Below, one piece after another: positions 47,790-58,207 of a stretch of 64,000 nucleotides of DNA. The position numbers and the translations under genes are program-made. Every line of letters begins with the position of its first letter. Position 1 is the first letter of the stretch. Under the pieces are notes generated by a model, which was given only the letters and a program-made list of their open reading frames with translations, was not told the origin of the DNA and searched no databases. This DNA is from Taenia hydatigena (lineage: Eukaryota; Platyhelminthes; Cestoda; Cyclophyllidea; Taeniidae). The stretch lies in contig JADWOT020000003.1 of NCBI GenBank assembly GCA_036345935.2, forward strand, positions 14,919,901 through 14,983,900. Direction: 5' to 3'.

Positions 47790-48000
47790 ATTTTGATCAG
47801 ATTTATTCAGCCCCTTCGAGGCTTACATGAACGCGAGCGATGGCATGATACTTGGACAGAGCATGCATTGTAGACATTCGAGAGAGCTTGAAGGCTACCA
47901 GCGTGGCCCAGAAGTTAGGATATCGAGAATAAATGCGATGACGGAGTCTCTTGGTAGCTCGTTACGAAAATCAGGTGTTCAGACATCAATCAACGTTTTC
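47790..48000 (-). mobile_element. Decayed TRIM-type LTR, right-arm copy
   Basis: Mirror of 28190-28400. Confidence 0.5.
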
Positions 48001-49056
48001 CATAACGTAGCTAAGCAAGTCAGTGGTTTCTGAGAGAGACGCAAGTTGTCTGTTGCCAAAGGTGAGCTTTGAAAGAGCATGGGATGTGACACGCAGCTTC
48101 TCTCCTCTCTTAGTCGACTACCGTGGCCCTCCTCTTTATTACTTTACCTCCTCATTCATCATGACGTAGTATGTACTGTAGGGAGGACGCCCGCATCCAA
48201 CCGTGCTAACTGTGGTGTCACTGCTTAATTTAGAAAGTTGGAGAGGACCTCGAGGCGCCCCTGCACAGGAACTGTATTTGTCGAGTAGGTAATGTGCTGG
48301 CTATCATGCATGCGCATCCACCATCTGGATGGAGCACAAATCGGCAGATATGGCAGCTCCGCACTGCTTCTAACGACTAGCCGTGGAGATCCGCAAATCT
48401 CCTACTCCAAACCTTTCTCTGACAGGACTACACTCCAGACTCAGTGCAAATGACAGAAGGGATCAATCACGTTGATGTCAACCATCTTCCCAGTCGCATG
48501 GAGATGCGATGATTAGTGCTGTTGGTTTGCAGACGTCTTCACAGCAGTACCGACTACGTTGTGGTGGTCTGAGTAAGAGATCGGCGGCGTCGCTCAAAAG
48601 GACTGTGTATTCGGCTGATGAATAATCTCCCTTCCTAACAAAAACACTACTAATTCCTGGCTATGGGGAATGCTTTTTATTCTCATTACATTCAATTTCA
48701 ATCAGCCCTGCTAAAGGTTGCTGGAACATGCATAATGCGTTTAACTTGGAGATAGCATCACAGTGTGGTGGAATTTCATTATGTTTATTATCTGGACTTT
48801 GTCATGATTAAGCGATATAATAAGCAAAATGCATCCTTCAAAAGCGTAGTCCTCAGCTCTTAAAAGAATTGTTTGTGCGTCCTGAATTCCTATCTGCATT
48901 CCTTTTTCACTCAATACAGGCAGCAACCACACGTTTAACAGAACTGGGATTGAGAAGAAAAGGGTGCTCTAGACAATCTGTTTGATCTATGGACAGATAG
49001 AGTGGATGATCGAAGGATAGAAAGAGAAGGTGATTAAATGTTGCAGGGAAAAGTAG

Positions 49057-49272
49057 GTGAGTAGCATGCGCTTCGTAAGGCCAATTTTATTCTTGCATGA
49101 AATTGAACGGCTCTGCTTCGGCAGAGCCTCCTCACGACTAGCATTTGGCATTGCAAATGTTCTCGTTGTGGTTTATTTTGCGGTCGTCATCAGTGCGGTC
49201 ATTAGCCATGGTTTGTCCCTTCCTCAATGCAGTGTACAACGGGGTACGAAAGTGAGGATAGAACGGAATTGA
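49057..49272 (+). CDS. Candidate membrane-segment ORF, right-arm copy
   Basis: 71 codons with a hydrophobic segment (GIANVLVVVYFAVVISAVIS) and a basic C-terminus. The left-arm copy (27150-27365, minus strand) encodes the identical peptide. No promoter or intron signals are convincing. Identity may only reflect recent duplication. Confidence 0.2.
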   Translation: MSSMRFVRPILFLHEIERLCFGRASSRLAFGIANVLVVVYFAVVISAVISHGLSLPQCSVQRGTKVRIERN

Positions 49273-49573
49273 CGAGGGACATCAGTGATGGGGAGACGAA
49301 ACGCATTCTCACGTGCAAGGAAATGGAATGACTATCGTTGATGATTCGCGAGTGATTTATAAACCGTCGACTGTCTAGTAATTGTCTATGCAGGAGGTTG
49401 ACCTAGGGAAGTGTGGGGAATGACGTTCAAACGAAGAGAGTACCTATGTAGTGGTTTGATGTGACGCTACCATGAGAGCACTTCAGTCTCAGTGTGTTGG
49501 TAGGCTCTTCACTCCTCCGTACGCCATTGGTCTCAGGTTCATGCAGACTACTTTGACCTACCTCGGAATCAGC

Positions 49574-49681
49574 ATGGCTCGAATCACCATGCTGCTTCTA
49601 TGGTTTGCAATCAACGTTCTCTTTTGTGCGTGTATGAAACCACCGTCGTGCTCAGGCAGTCACGCATCCTGCGCAGCATAA
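49574..49681 (+). CDS. Candidate short secreted-peptide ORF, right-arm copy
   Basis: Same 35-codon peptide as at 26848-26741: signal-peptide-like start (MARITMLLLWFAINVLFCAC) and Cys-containing tail. A further frame, open to 49879, follows directly and contains CKYALV and KLWVNGSL, motifs partly kept in the diverged copy near 33.9-34.1 kb. A degenerate small secreted gene is one reading. Confidence 0.3.
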   Translation: MARITMLLLWFAINVLFCACMKPPSCSGSHASCAA

Positions 49682-50080
49682 TTGCTGTTTTCAAGTCATG
49701 GAACTCGGCGTTGTAAGTATGCATTGGTTCGGGGACTAAAAGAAGGGAGAGTAAAATTGTGGGTTAATGGAAGTTTGGGGTCGAAAAGTGCCTTTATTGA
49801 TTGGAGGGTAAAGAACCAGTCGAAAGAAGTTTACGCGAAGCCCTCTACACCCGCTGATTTTATGCACCATCTCGTATGAGACTTTTCCATAAAATTAGCC
49901 TAATATTCTGCTCCGAAATTCGTGCAGTCCTGTATTAGTAACAACAACTCTGCTAGTTCAGTTTTACCTTTTGTGTCCGCCAACGTATCATCGCTCCCAC
50001 ACACAAAGCTCACAACATCATTCACCTTGACTGTTCAGAGAGCATTATCTTGCATCCATAAAGTTCGTTCGGCACTATAA

Positions 50081-50308
50081 ATGACGTCTCCTCCCTGTCT
50101 GTTTTCGTCACTCCTACTTGTCAGTATCTGTACCTTAAGTTTTGTGCGGAGGACTACTTTGTTCCATACAGAAGGTCAAATTGAATATTTTATGATGGAT
50201 AAAGGAAGCGCGTCCTTCTTAGTTACGGCGGTCAACTTCCCACAATCGATGGACAATGATAGACCGTCGTCGCTTTTCTTTACCAATGCCATCAGAGACC
50301 CACGATAA
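50081..50308 (+). pseudogene. Possible relic gene start with signal peptide
   Basis: An ATG 45 bp beyond the right-arm edge opens MTSPPCLFSSLLLVSICTLS, a plausible signal peptide, followed by HTEGQIEYFMMDKGSASF and stopping after 75 codons. A protein-like frame continues out of frame (DNFDLNSNHLFNQTVYFLRK) and then meets stops. No introns are apparent. It looks like a frameshifted gene or retrocopy relic of unrecognised family. Confidence 0.3.
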
Positions 50309-50519
50309 CTTTGACCTCAACTCAAATCATCTCTTCAACCAAACGGTTTACTTCCTTCGAAAATAGGACACGGTATACGTCTGAAGGGTTGCCAAATGGA
50401 TCTATCGTATGCTTGACAATGTTCAACCTAGTTTCGCGCCTTGCCATGGGAGCATATTCGTATACTTACTCAGCAATGCGCGACATGCGTTAACTGTGAG
50501 CAAAGGTCATCTAATATGG

Positions 50520-50789
50520 TCATGAGGATAGCTGCGACCCTGAAGACAGAGTTACATATGCCGTCTGTGTCGATTTCGGTCCTGGAACAACTGCGTTTGG
50601 TCCAGTTTACTGTTGGGTAGAAAAGGTGCCTTCCACAAAATTTGGAACCGCTTTGGCGTTACGAAGGGAACCGACACCAAGTATTACATCCCGAAATAGT
50701 TTTGAGCATGCAATAAATTTCATACACAGAGTTCTTCTGCAATGCAGGCTTTTAACGCTGTGTCCTTTTTTACCATCACCGTCCTTCTG
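50520..50789 (+). pseudogene. Possible relic coding fragment
   Basis: An open frame without ATG reads GHEDSCDPEDRVTYAVCVDF, then GPGTTAFGPVYCWVEK, ending at TGA. It lies about 210 bp after the relic start at 50081 on the same strand and could be a later part of the same broken gene. The other strand is also open here, so the coding strand is uncertain. Confidence 0.25.
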
Positions 50790-51193
50790 ATAAGTCCAAT
50801 CTTGTGAGAAACAATCCGAATCTTGCTGCAAATGGTCTTGAGAGCAGCCTTGGTCAGGAAATAAGCTACATAAACGTCCTCCTAGCTTGCCTGAGACTCG
50901 AATAAATGAATGGGAGCCATCTGAAAATAGACAGGATAATGAAATGGGTGGCTCACCTGATCTTAAAACGTAACGCGGAGGGGCCTGCCGTTGTGTAGAG
51001 TTTGGCCATCTGATGGACGTCTAGGACGGCGATGTTACGTCGAATTCCCAATGCTCTATGGGTGCGAACCCGACTAGCTGGCTGAGTTTATTGCAGATTT
51101 CTTACCATGACTGATGGTAGAACTCCCACTCTGAACTGATCGACACCCAATTAGTGAGCCCGTTGGGCGGTGAGCCTCGGAAGGCACGTTCTA

Positions 51194-51545
51194 CTAGATG
51201 TTGAAGGCCCCTAGCGAATTCCTCATGATCCTCTCAAGAGTTTTAGATGCAATGGATAAGTGTCTGGCAAGAGCCTGATTCCCCTGATCGATGACAAGCT
51301 GAGCCAATGTCTCGCAGCATTGGCCAACATCGAAGTCTTGGGAGATCCCGACGTCTACTGGCGCAGAGAACAAATCTAGGAAGAGCACGAAGGACAAGCA
51401 AAGTTTTTCACCGCTGAGAGTATAAGTGGAAGTTGAACCCAACAGTTTGAATCCAGTTTTCATAGTTCATAACGTATTCGATGTTGGGAAGGTCTGCCGG
51501 GACTGACACGTGTAGCGACATCTTCATTAATTCCCTCTTCTCTGC
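51194..51545 (-). pseudogene. Possible relic coding fragment, minus strand
   Basis: Two adjoining minus-strand frames look protein-like: an upstream one with SLHVSVPADLPNIEYVMNYE and WIQTVGFNFHLYSQ up to a stop near 51430, and a downstream one (to 51194) with PVDVGISQDFDVGQCCETLA and IASKTLERIMRN. A frameshift or short intron between them would explain the layout. Family not recognised. Confidence 0.3.
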
Positions 51546-51942
51546 AAATTCCCCTGGCTCGAGAAGACTGAATGGTTTGCGACACATTTATTGCCTCAAA
51601 TAAAATTGAATTAATACAGTTCCAAATGGGGGTCGCGACTGGAAATGAGTTTTACCCGAGGTTTGGAAAGTTATCCTTTTCTCGCGAACGAGATTCGAGT
51701 TGTGGTACGTTTAAAGAAAAATAAGTGTTGCAGTACCGTACCACCTTTTACCAGTAGCTTGTAACGAATTTAAAAAAAGAATGTAGCACACAATAACATA
51801 AACCCATTTATTTTTTTAGAAACAAAAACGATATGATTTTAAAGGTACTTCAAAATACGAAACTTGCCTTTAAAAAGTTAGCTAAATGTAGGGTTTTAGC
51901 ACGTTTGCAACTTTGTTTGAGGAAATTTGATATTGATAACTA

Positions 51943-54900
51943 ATGTTATACACATCAATTTGCGGACCGGCTTACTTGGAATCGGGTGTGTTATGTCTAC
52001 TTATAGCGGAGCTCGTGTCTGCTTATTTGGGAATCATGTAAGTGTCTTCAATTAAGTTTTTTTGCTTAGTACACTGTATAGTGCTAAGCCTCCTAATCAT
52101 CACATAATAATTCGTTCACTCTGATTTGAGGCTTGATCGTACGGTCTGCATCAAGTGTAAAGGTGAATTTGGACCTCCTGTTGTCTTTGTTCGTAAGGAC
52201 GATCCGCCTCTATGCAAGTCAGTTTTAAAATGTATCTATTTCTGGTTACACGCTGAAGCCCTAACGTTATGCTCTTGTTTTTAAGGGCCGTGCCGTTCAA
52301 AATAGTTTATTACTCACTTTAGAACCTGTTTTCGGGCTGGATGTATGCACAAGTTTCGGTCATCTTTTGGGAAGGCAAATATCATTAGGAATCGAGAATC
52401 AGTTGCATTGGCCTTTTCGGGTGGTTCTTCGTCATTAGCGATGCTTACTTTGGCGAAAATGGTGAGTTGACTTGCTTTGAATCTCAGGTATTTTTTGCTC
52501 TCCTGCTTATTTAGCATCTTGCACTGCCACTTTATTTCTTCTTTTTTTATGCGCCATTTGTTGTGATGCTCTCAATTTACTATTGTGTTCATGCCTCTTT
52601 CTGATGCCACCTTTCATTGCTTAGTGTCAAAATAGGACAGAAACTCGGAAACTACGCTTTGACCCAACGGTTGTTTGTCTATATGGTAAGTTGTCAGTTT
52701 TGTTTAATCTCCTTGTCTGTATAATTGAACAAGTAGAAGTGCCTTCTCATTTAATAATGCTATTTTAGATATCGGGCAAGCATATCCCGAAAAGCAGGAG
52801 GAAGCCATGAAGGATGCGGGCTTTGAGTACCGGATTGTGAAGACAGACGAGGTTTGATGACATTCATGCCATTTCTTGGGCCATATTGTTTATAAACGGA
52901 TTTTCAGATGGTGTTTCTGTATCTCTTAGATCCCCTTCGCTGAGAAAATCTACAATTTTGACGGTTTGGCCCGCATTACGAACTCAACTCTCACAGCAGC
53001 CGAAGAGATGTTGCGATGGCAGCGTTTGCAGCAGTTAATGATCTACACATCTCGTGTTCTGGGTTATAAGTACCTTCTGGTGGGTGATAATGCAAGCCAG
53101 TTGGCTGTTCATTGTCTTGCCGGCATTGCTCAGGGTCGCGGTGGGACTGTTGCGACCGAATTGGTAAGCTCCCATTTTCATTACCTATCCTACTGGCATT
53201 GTGCTGCTAATCTTTTTGATTAGAAAATTGTGATAGCGGTCTATGCATAGCTTTCTTGGCGGTAAAGGTGGCTGGAATTTCTAAAATACTTGCAGTAGCA
53301 TGCGTCCCTTGTGGATTGAATTCGTTGCTCAACAAAATGTGCAAGTAACAACTGGCATGTGTTGGTCTCTGTAGCATTTTTGCGCATTCTGCGTCGTTTT
53401 AAGAATCTTCACAAAGTGCTGAACAGCTTGTCATGATATATTCATATGTTGTTAGTTTTTTAAGCTTATCATTATCAGAACCTCTTGGACGAAGCATCTG
53501 GAATTCATTTTTTATGACGTTATATGGTCGGTGCACTTTGGAATCCTTTTTTTTTTCTCGAGAATATTGGTCTATATGCAAGATTTCGTTTTTAGGCGGA
53601 GAGTTTTGTGTTCTCACCTATGTTGTTCACGTTGTTCCACTTGCAGGATGTCCATTCTTTTGACATTTTTCCCATTTGCTACTCGATAGGAATCGTGAGA
53701 GAATGATTTTAACTTAATGGTTCAGGGTCCGTAAGGATAAAGAAAATTGGTCGAAGTTGTTTGCTTCTTTTGTATTTTTGGTCTGCTCTAGTTAGTTGAC
53801 CGTGGGTAATTACTATGGTTTTACCATAAAATGTTGAGGGCGTGAGGATTACAAGCGTCGATTTGAGCATCTTATCGCAATGGGCTGATCACCATGGTTA
53901 CGGTGGATTATTGTACCGTAAAACCTTGATTATAGGGCTTTGCCGACACGCGTTACAATGAGGTGACTGTTCTGCGTCCAATGTACAACTTCCTGGCCAA
54001 AGAGGTGGCACTGTTCCTCCACTTTGCCGGCCTTGACGCGGTAGTAGAGACGAGCCTAAGTGCACAGCAGAACCTTGCGTACGGCCCGGGCGTTAATTCA
54101 ATCCAGCGCCTTACGCAGGACTTTATCGACTCCCTCCAATTCGCTGGGTACCCCTCAACCACCATGGCTGTGCTCAAGTAAGTTTCTTCCCTCACTACGA
54201 ATGCTATTGCTTTCATGGGTAAACGAATTAGGATCAATCAGAGTCTTCTACAACTTTATGCTTCGTACTCGGGAGTCGGAGCCCTGATCGGATTATTTGT
54301 GTTATTTCACGGTTCTTATTTCAATACGTAAGGTGCGCCAACCTTATGCAAACCTAATTGGGTTGATTTGTTTTGTCCTTACCATACTCATGATACAAAA
54401 AAAACTATGGGTCTTCTGCTTGTAATTTAAGCTTTTTTAGCTTCGGCAGGATTATGATTTGCTTTCGTTTCATTTATTTTGCATGCGAGATTAAGCACAT
54501 GCAGAAACGAAATGCAGAGTAAAAAATGAATGAAATCATTTTAAGCGTTGCTGCTATCGCATCTATTTGGTGTTGCCGTCAACGTCAGGCCAGCCTGTTT
54601 AACAGCTACTTACCCTCTTTCATTTTGTAATGGCGGTCTTTTAATTATCTTAGTGCTGTCTCGAGGACATTCTCGTCTTACAACACGTCTGATCAACGCT
54701 GTACAGTTTGCTACGTAAGTGAAATCACAGTTTTTTTCCGATATTCGATGGGTGGGAAGTCTTCTATCACTGTGTGACATCATTAGTGTATTTTACTTAA
54801 CTAAGCAACCGATTTACGTGAGATTGTCAAACGTGCATCTGACTAAAACGTTATTCCCTTGATACGGTTTTAACTATTTTGCGAAATCTTCCAATGACTC

Positions 54901-56071
54901 ACCAACAACTTTTTCGCCACCCATAGCATCTTTTAGTCTGGCTTGGTTGTTAATCTGAACAGCTTTGCGTGATCGTTCTGCGACCTGCCGAAGACTTATA
55001 ATTCGATTGTGGGCGAAGGATGATTAAATTTGTTGTAAATAAGGCTGGTTCTGGGTCGTATTCGCTTAGTTGGACCATAGACTGGCTGCGAAAAAACCTA
55101 AATGCTCTGATTGGTACCATGGTCTCATTGCGCTCTTTACGACTTCTCAGTGGGAAAGTAGTGGCATAGGGGGTCCATTTCTGAGTTACACACCTATCGA
55201 AAAGTCGCGAGTCCTGCATTTGAAGGTACCTCTGATGAAAGGCGACAAGCGCTACCTGGCATTTTAAAACGGTGTTGCTACGATATGTCTACGGAACCAC
55301 TTTATGTGAAAAACGCTAAGTAGGGATTAATTTCCCATTTTCTTGTACAAATTTCTATATTTTGAGCTATTGACAGATTACATCATTTGGTTTTGCATTT
55401 CAATTTGTTGCCACCGAATTAACGCCTAGAGCGCATCCGACATCTAAATGTCATCCTAAACGCCAGCTGCCCATGCCTCTATCCTATTTGAATAAACGAG
55501 TCACGTTTCGAAACTGCTTGAAAATGACAATTTCGAAAAAAATATATCTAGCGTTAGGTGTGGTTGTTTCAATTATCCGGTCTCTATCTCAACATGTGAG
55601 GTCGTCATTTCTTCCCTGCTGTCATATTTTAAAAGTTTCTTTTACTTTTTTGACCTGTTGTCGTACCTTGGATGCCTGTATTTTTAGCTTTTGTTGGCAC
55701 ATGAAAGAGCTTATCCCTCCGGTGTACTAAATCTAGCTTCATCAAAGACCATTTGACTGTCCTAAGAAGTCTGTTTCTTGCATCTCTTCACATGATCTAA
55801 GTAAGGAGTAAGCTTCAAAACATATTAACAGTTTGGATCCCCCCATTTCTTTTGTCCACAGGCTCCACTACCGCGTTTTGATCAGAAAAACGACTCGGAA
55901 GGAGCAGTTACTGCGCTATCAGCGTATGAATTCTCTGCACGAATATCAAGGAATTCAAAAACTGACTGTAGTTCTGCCCCACCATTGCCCTTTCTTCCAC
56001 CTTCTCCCGCCCTGTGTTCTTGCTGCTTGTCTAATCGGACCGAACTGCAAAGGGCTGGTTTGCGGGATTAA
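51943..56071 (+). CDS. CTU2: Cytoplasmic tRNA 2-thiolation protein 2 (CTU2/NCS2)
   Basis: CTU2 works with CTU1 in the cytosol to thiolate wobble uridine 34 of Lys, Glu and Gln tRNAs. Exons by splice and phase: 5' exon to 52037, 52131-52217, 52323-52461, 52625-52685, 52769-52851, 52930-53163, 53936-54177, 54654-54714, 55862-56071 (TAA). Family signatures: CIKCKGEFGPPVVFVR, TCFRAGCMHKFR (Cys pairs and HKFR), the PP-loop-derived FSGGSSSLAML, GDNASQLAVHCLAG, LRPMYNFLAKEVALF, SSYNTSDQRCTVCY and a C-terminal LCSCC. The start is unclear: an ATG split across the first junction (52036-52037 plus 52131) gives MLDRTVCIKCKG and 372 residues, while ATG 51943 adds 31 in-frame residues. Animal and fungal relatives are nearer 500 residues, so an exon may be missed or the protein is reduced. 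Confidence 0.88.
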
Positions 56072-57118
56072 TTTCCATCAAATGAATTCTTTCACCCATA
56101 CTTTTTGTGGAATCTTCCAGAATAAATGGTTTTTTTTTACAATGAAAGCGTTCTTCTTCATGCATCTGCTCCCTTTTTTCATTGTTGGTTACTGAGTGAT
56201 GTGTAAGAGAAAGTCGCTAAATTTTGGACTGATTCTTGCGGACTAAATTCTAGTTTTTAACAAAGTGTGGCTCAATCCTTTGCTTCCGTTTTTCAAGACT
56301 AGTTCTTGACTTGTGTAACTTTGTGCCTGTGAAGCGCCCATGTCATAATCTCTACTACGCAATGAAGTCCTCACTCATCACTTCTCACTGCCAGTACTTC
56401 GTCTTTTTCTTCTACTTTAAATATTATTCACTAGGAGCGATGCTGTTAGATAAGTTGCCCTTTATAGCCCTATTCTATTTGGATACCATCCAACAATGCC
56501 GTTTGGAGTGCTTCGACTTTGATGTTGGGTCGGCGCAGTGGAGCTGATTTGCCGAACGAAATTAGCATTCGAGTGGCGCAAGTAAACGCACCTCCTAAGT
56601 ATTGTTGCGTAATGCGAACTAGCTCGCAGAAACTTAGACTTACCGTTGGGTCTTGGTAGAATATTACGTGTTAATAAGACAGCAGTCGCCATTTGTGTGC
56701 ATGTCGTTACTTTTAACGGATGGTTGTGTGGAGCCCGTAACTCTCTGATATCACTTTAAAATGATTTTATAGCTCCTCGATGGTGTTTTCCTTTGCTTTG
56801 CGGAGGTCGATGTTAATAGTTTAGTTCTTCGCTAATAAGAAGTAAGTTGGTCGTTTCATAAGCGAAGCTTTGAACGATTCTTGAGGAATTCATGCATTGC
56901 AATTGATGGATGAATTACTCTTATGCTTTTGGACTCAAGTAAGTTATCATTCGTCATGGTTCGCTTCCTCGCCCAACCTATTCTTAATGTTTGTGCTCGT
57001 AACAAATGAGTATTGTGATTTGAAGGCTTCAAATGTGGATTCGTCACTATTTTTAAGGCTTTTCAACAAATGTCCATCGCAAAACGCATGGTAATTTTTA
57101 CGAAATTTTCACAGGAGG

Positions 57119-57438
57119 ATGGCAGTTGCTGATTCAGAAGCCAACAACATGCACAATGCATTGAGTCGGACAACTGGATTCATAGTAGTTCATATGTGAG
57201 GACACATGTTCCATCAATAAAGCCTCATTAATTTTGCCCCACCAATCCTCATCGGTCGCGTTTCAGCCCCTGCTTTTGGCTTTCATGCCATTTTTTTCAC
57301 TTGTTTTACAGGCAGAAGCAATATCCAGTCTGGAAGGGTGGATTAAAGCTTGGGTCTTTTAAAATTGGCGCTTCATTTGAATTACGAAGCCATAACCGGG
57401 TGTACTCTTTACGCACAATCTGTATTTTGGGACTTTAA
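57119..57438 (+). CDS. Candidate small two-exon protein (67 residues)
   Basis: ATG 57119 opens MAVADSEANNMHNALSRTTG, spliced at a GTGAGG donor (57196) to an acceptor at 57311 in phase 2, continuing MQKQYPVWKGGLKLGSFKIG to TAA at 57436. The frame is consistent, but I recognise no family and the ATG follows a possible acceptor, so it may be the end of a longer gene. Confidence 0.25.
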
Positions 57439-57959
57439 CTCCCCAATTGCACTCCATTGATGTGACTCATTTTTTATTCATACGTGATCTTAATAACAAA
57501 TTTTGGATTAAAACAATTTTTTGTGCACTTTTTACATGCGACGTTGGCAGCATTGGTGGCATCTGCCCACCCCGAACGTGACTGGCGACCAAGGCTATCT
57601 CTCAACTCATTTAGTCTTGTTTTATTAGGGCCAGTCGGGAATTGCGAAGACGAGTGAATTGTGAATAGTGAGTGCTTTTGGCATAAACTAGAATATGCAT
57701 TGTTGTCCAGGTTGAGGATGTGTCGACATTTGAATCGGACAAATTTCCCCCTGTACAAATAAGTCATTTTAATGCCTTCACATCATCATTCATTGCATTC
57801 ATGCTTCCATTAAAATAATTTAATTGTCTTACTGTAAACTACTCTTATCTACTAGTCACATTGGGTATTTTTGTCATGGACTTCCATCCTCGTTGCCAAA
57901 TAAAGACGCGCGAAACGCCCTCCATTGCGTCGCAGAAAAGCTATTGTTTTTTCCTCACA

Positions 57960-58170
57960 GACACTTTTGGTATATGCGTACACACATGTCCTCTTGAGAG
58001 CTCTCCAAGTTTTTAATAGCTCTAGAATCACCATAGTTTCCACTTATACGATTTCTTCCCTCTGGCATTGGCCGAAATCAAAGGTGCCACCTGATTGGTT
58101 GGTCGCTGATCAAATGATTCGCGATCCCGAAAAAATCTACGGAGCGTGCGAAGAAGAAGCCTCAGGGACG
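57960..58170 (+). CDS. Possible exon upstream of the membrane-protein candidate
   Basis: Between a tcctcacag acceptor and a GTAAGA donor the frame reads TYTISSLWHWPKSKVPPDWL and DPEKIYGACEEEASGT. Its SKVP.D motif resembles SKVPKDF in the exon at 60025. Its phase does not match the preferred frame of the next exon, so its place in the gene is unresolved. Confidence 0.3.
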
Positions 58171-58207
58171 GTAAGAGTAGTAAATCAGTCAGTCTGTTTT
58201 TTCTTCG

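Larger units (their letters stand above)
40766..50036 (-). repeat. Right arm of large inverted duplication
   Basis: Reverse complement of 26387-32940, enlarged by two blocks that the left arm lacks (about 42595-44215, net gain about 1.3 kb, and about 45805-46945, net gain about 1.14 kb). Sums of paired coordinates step from about 73.7 k to 75059 to 76198 to 76422, locating the blocks. Matching sequence stops at 50036. Confidence 0.92.
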
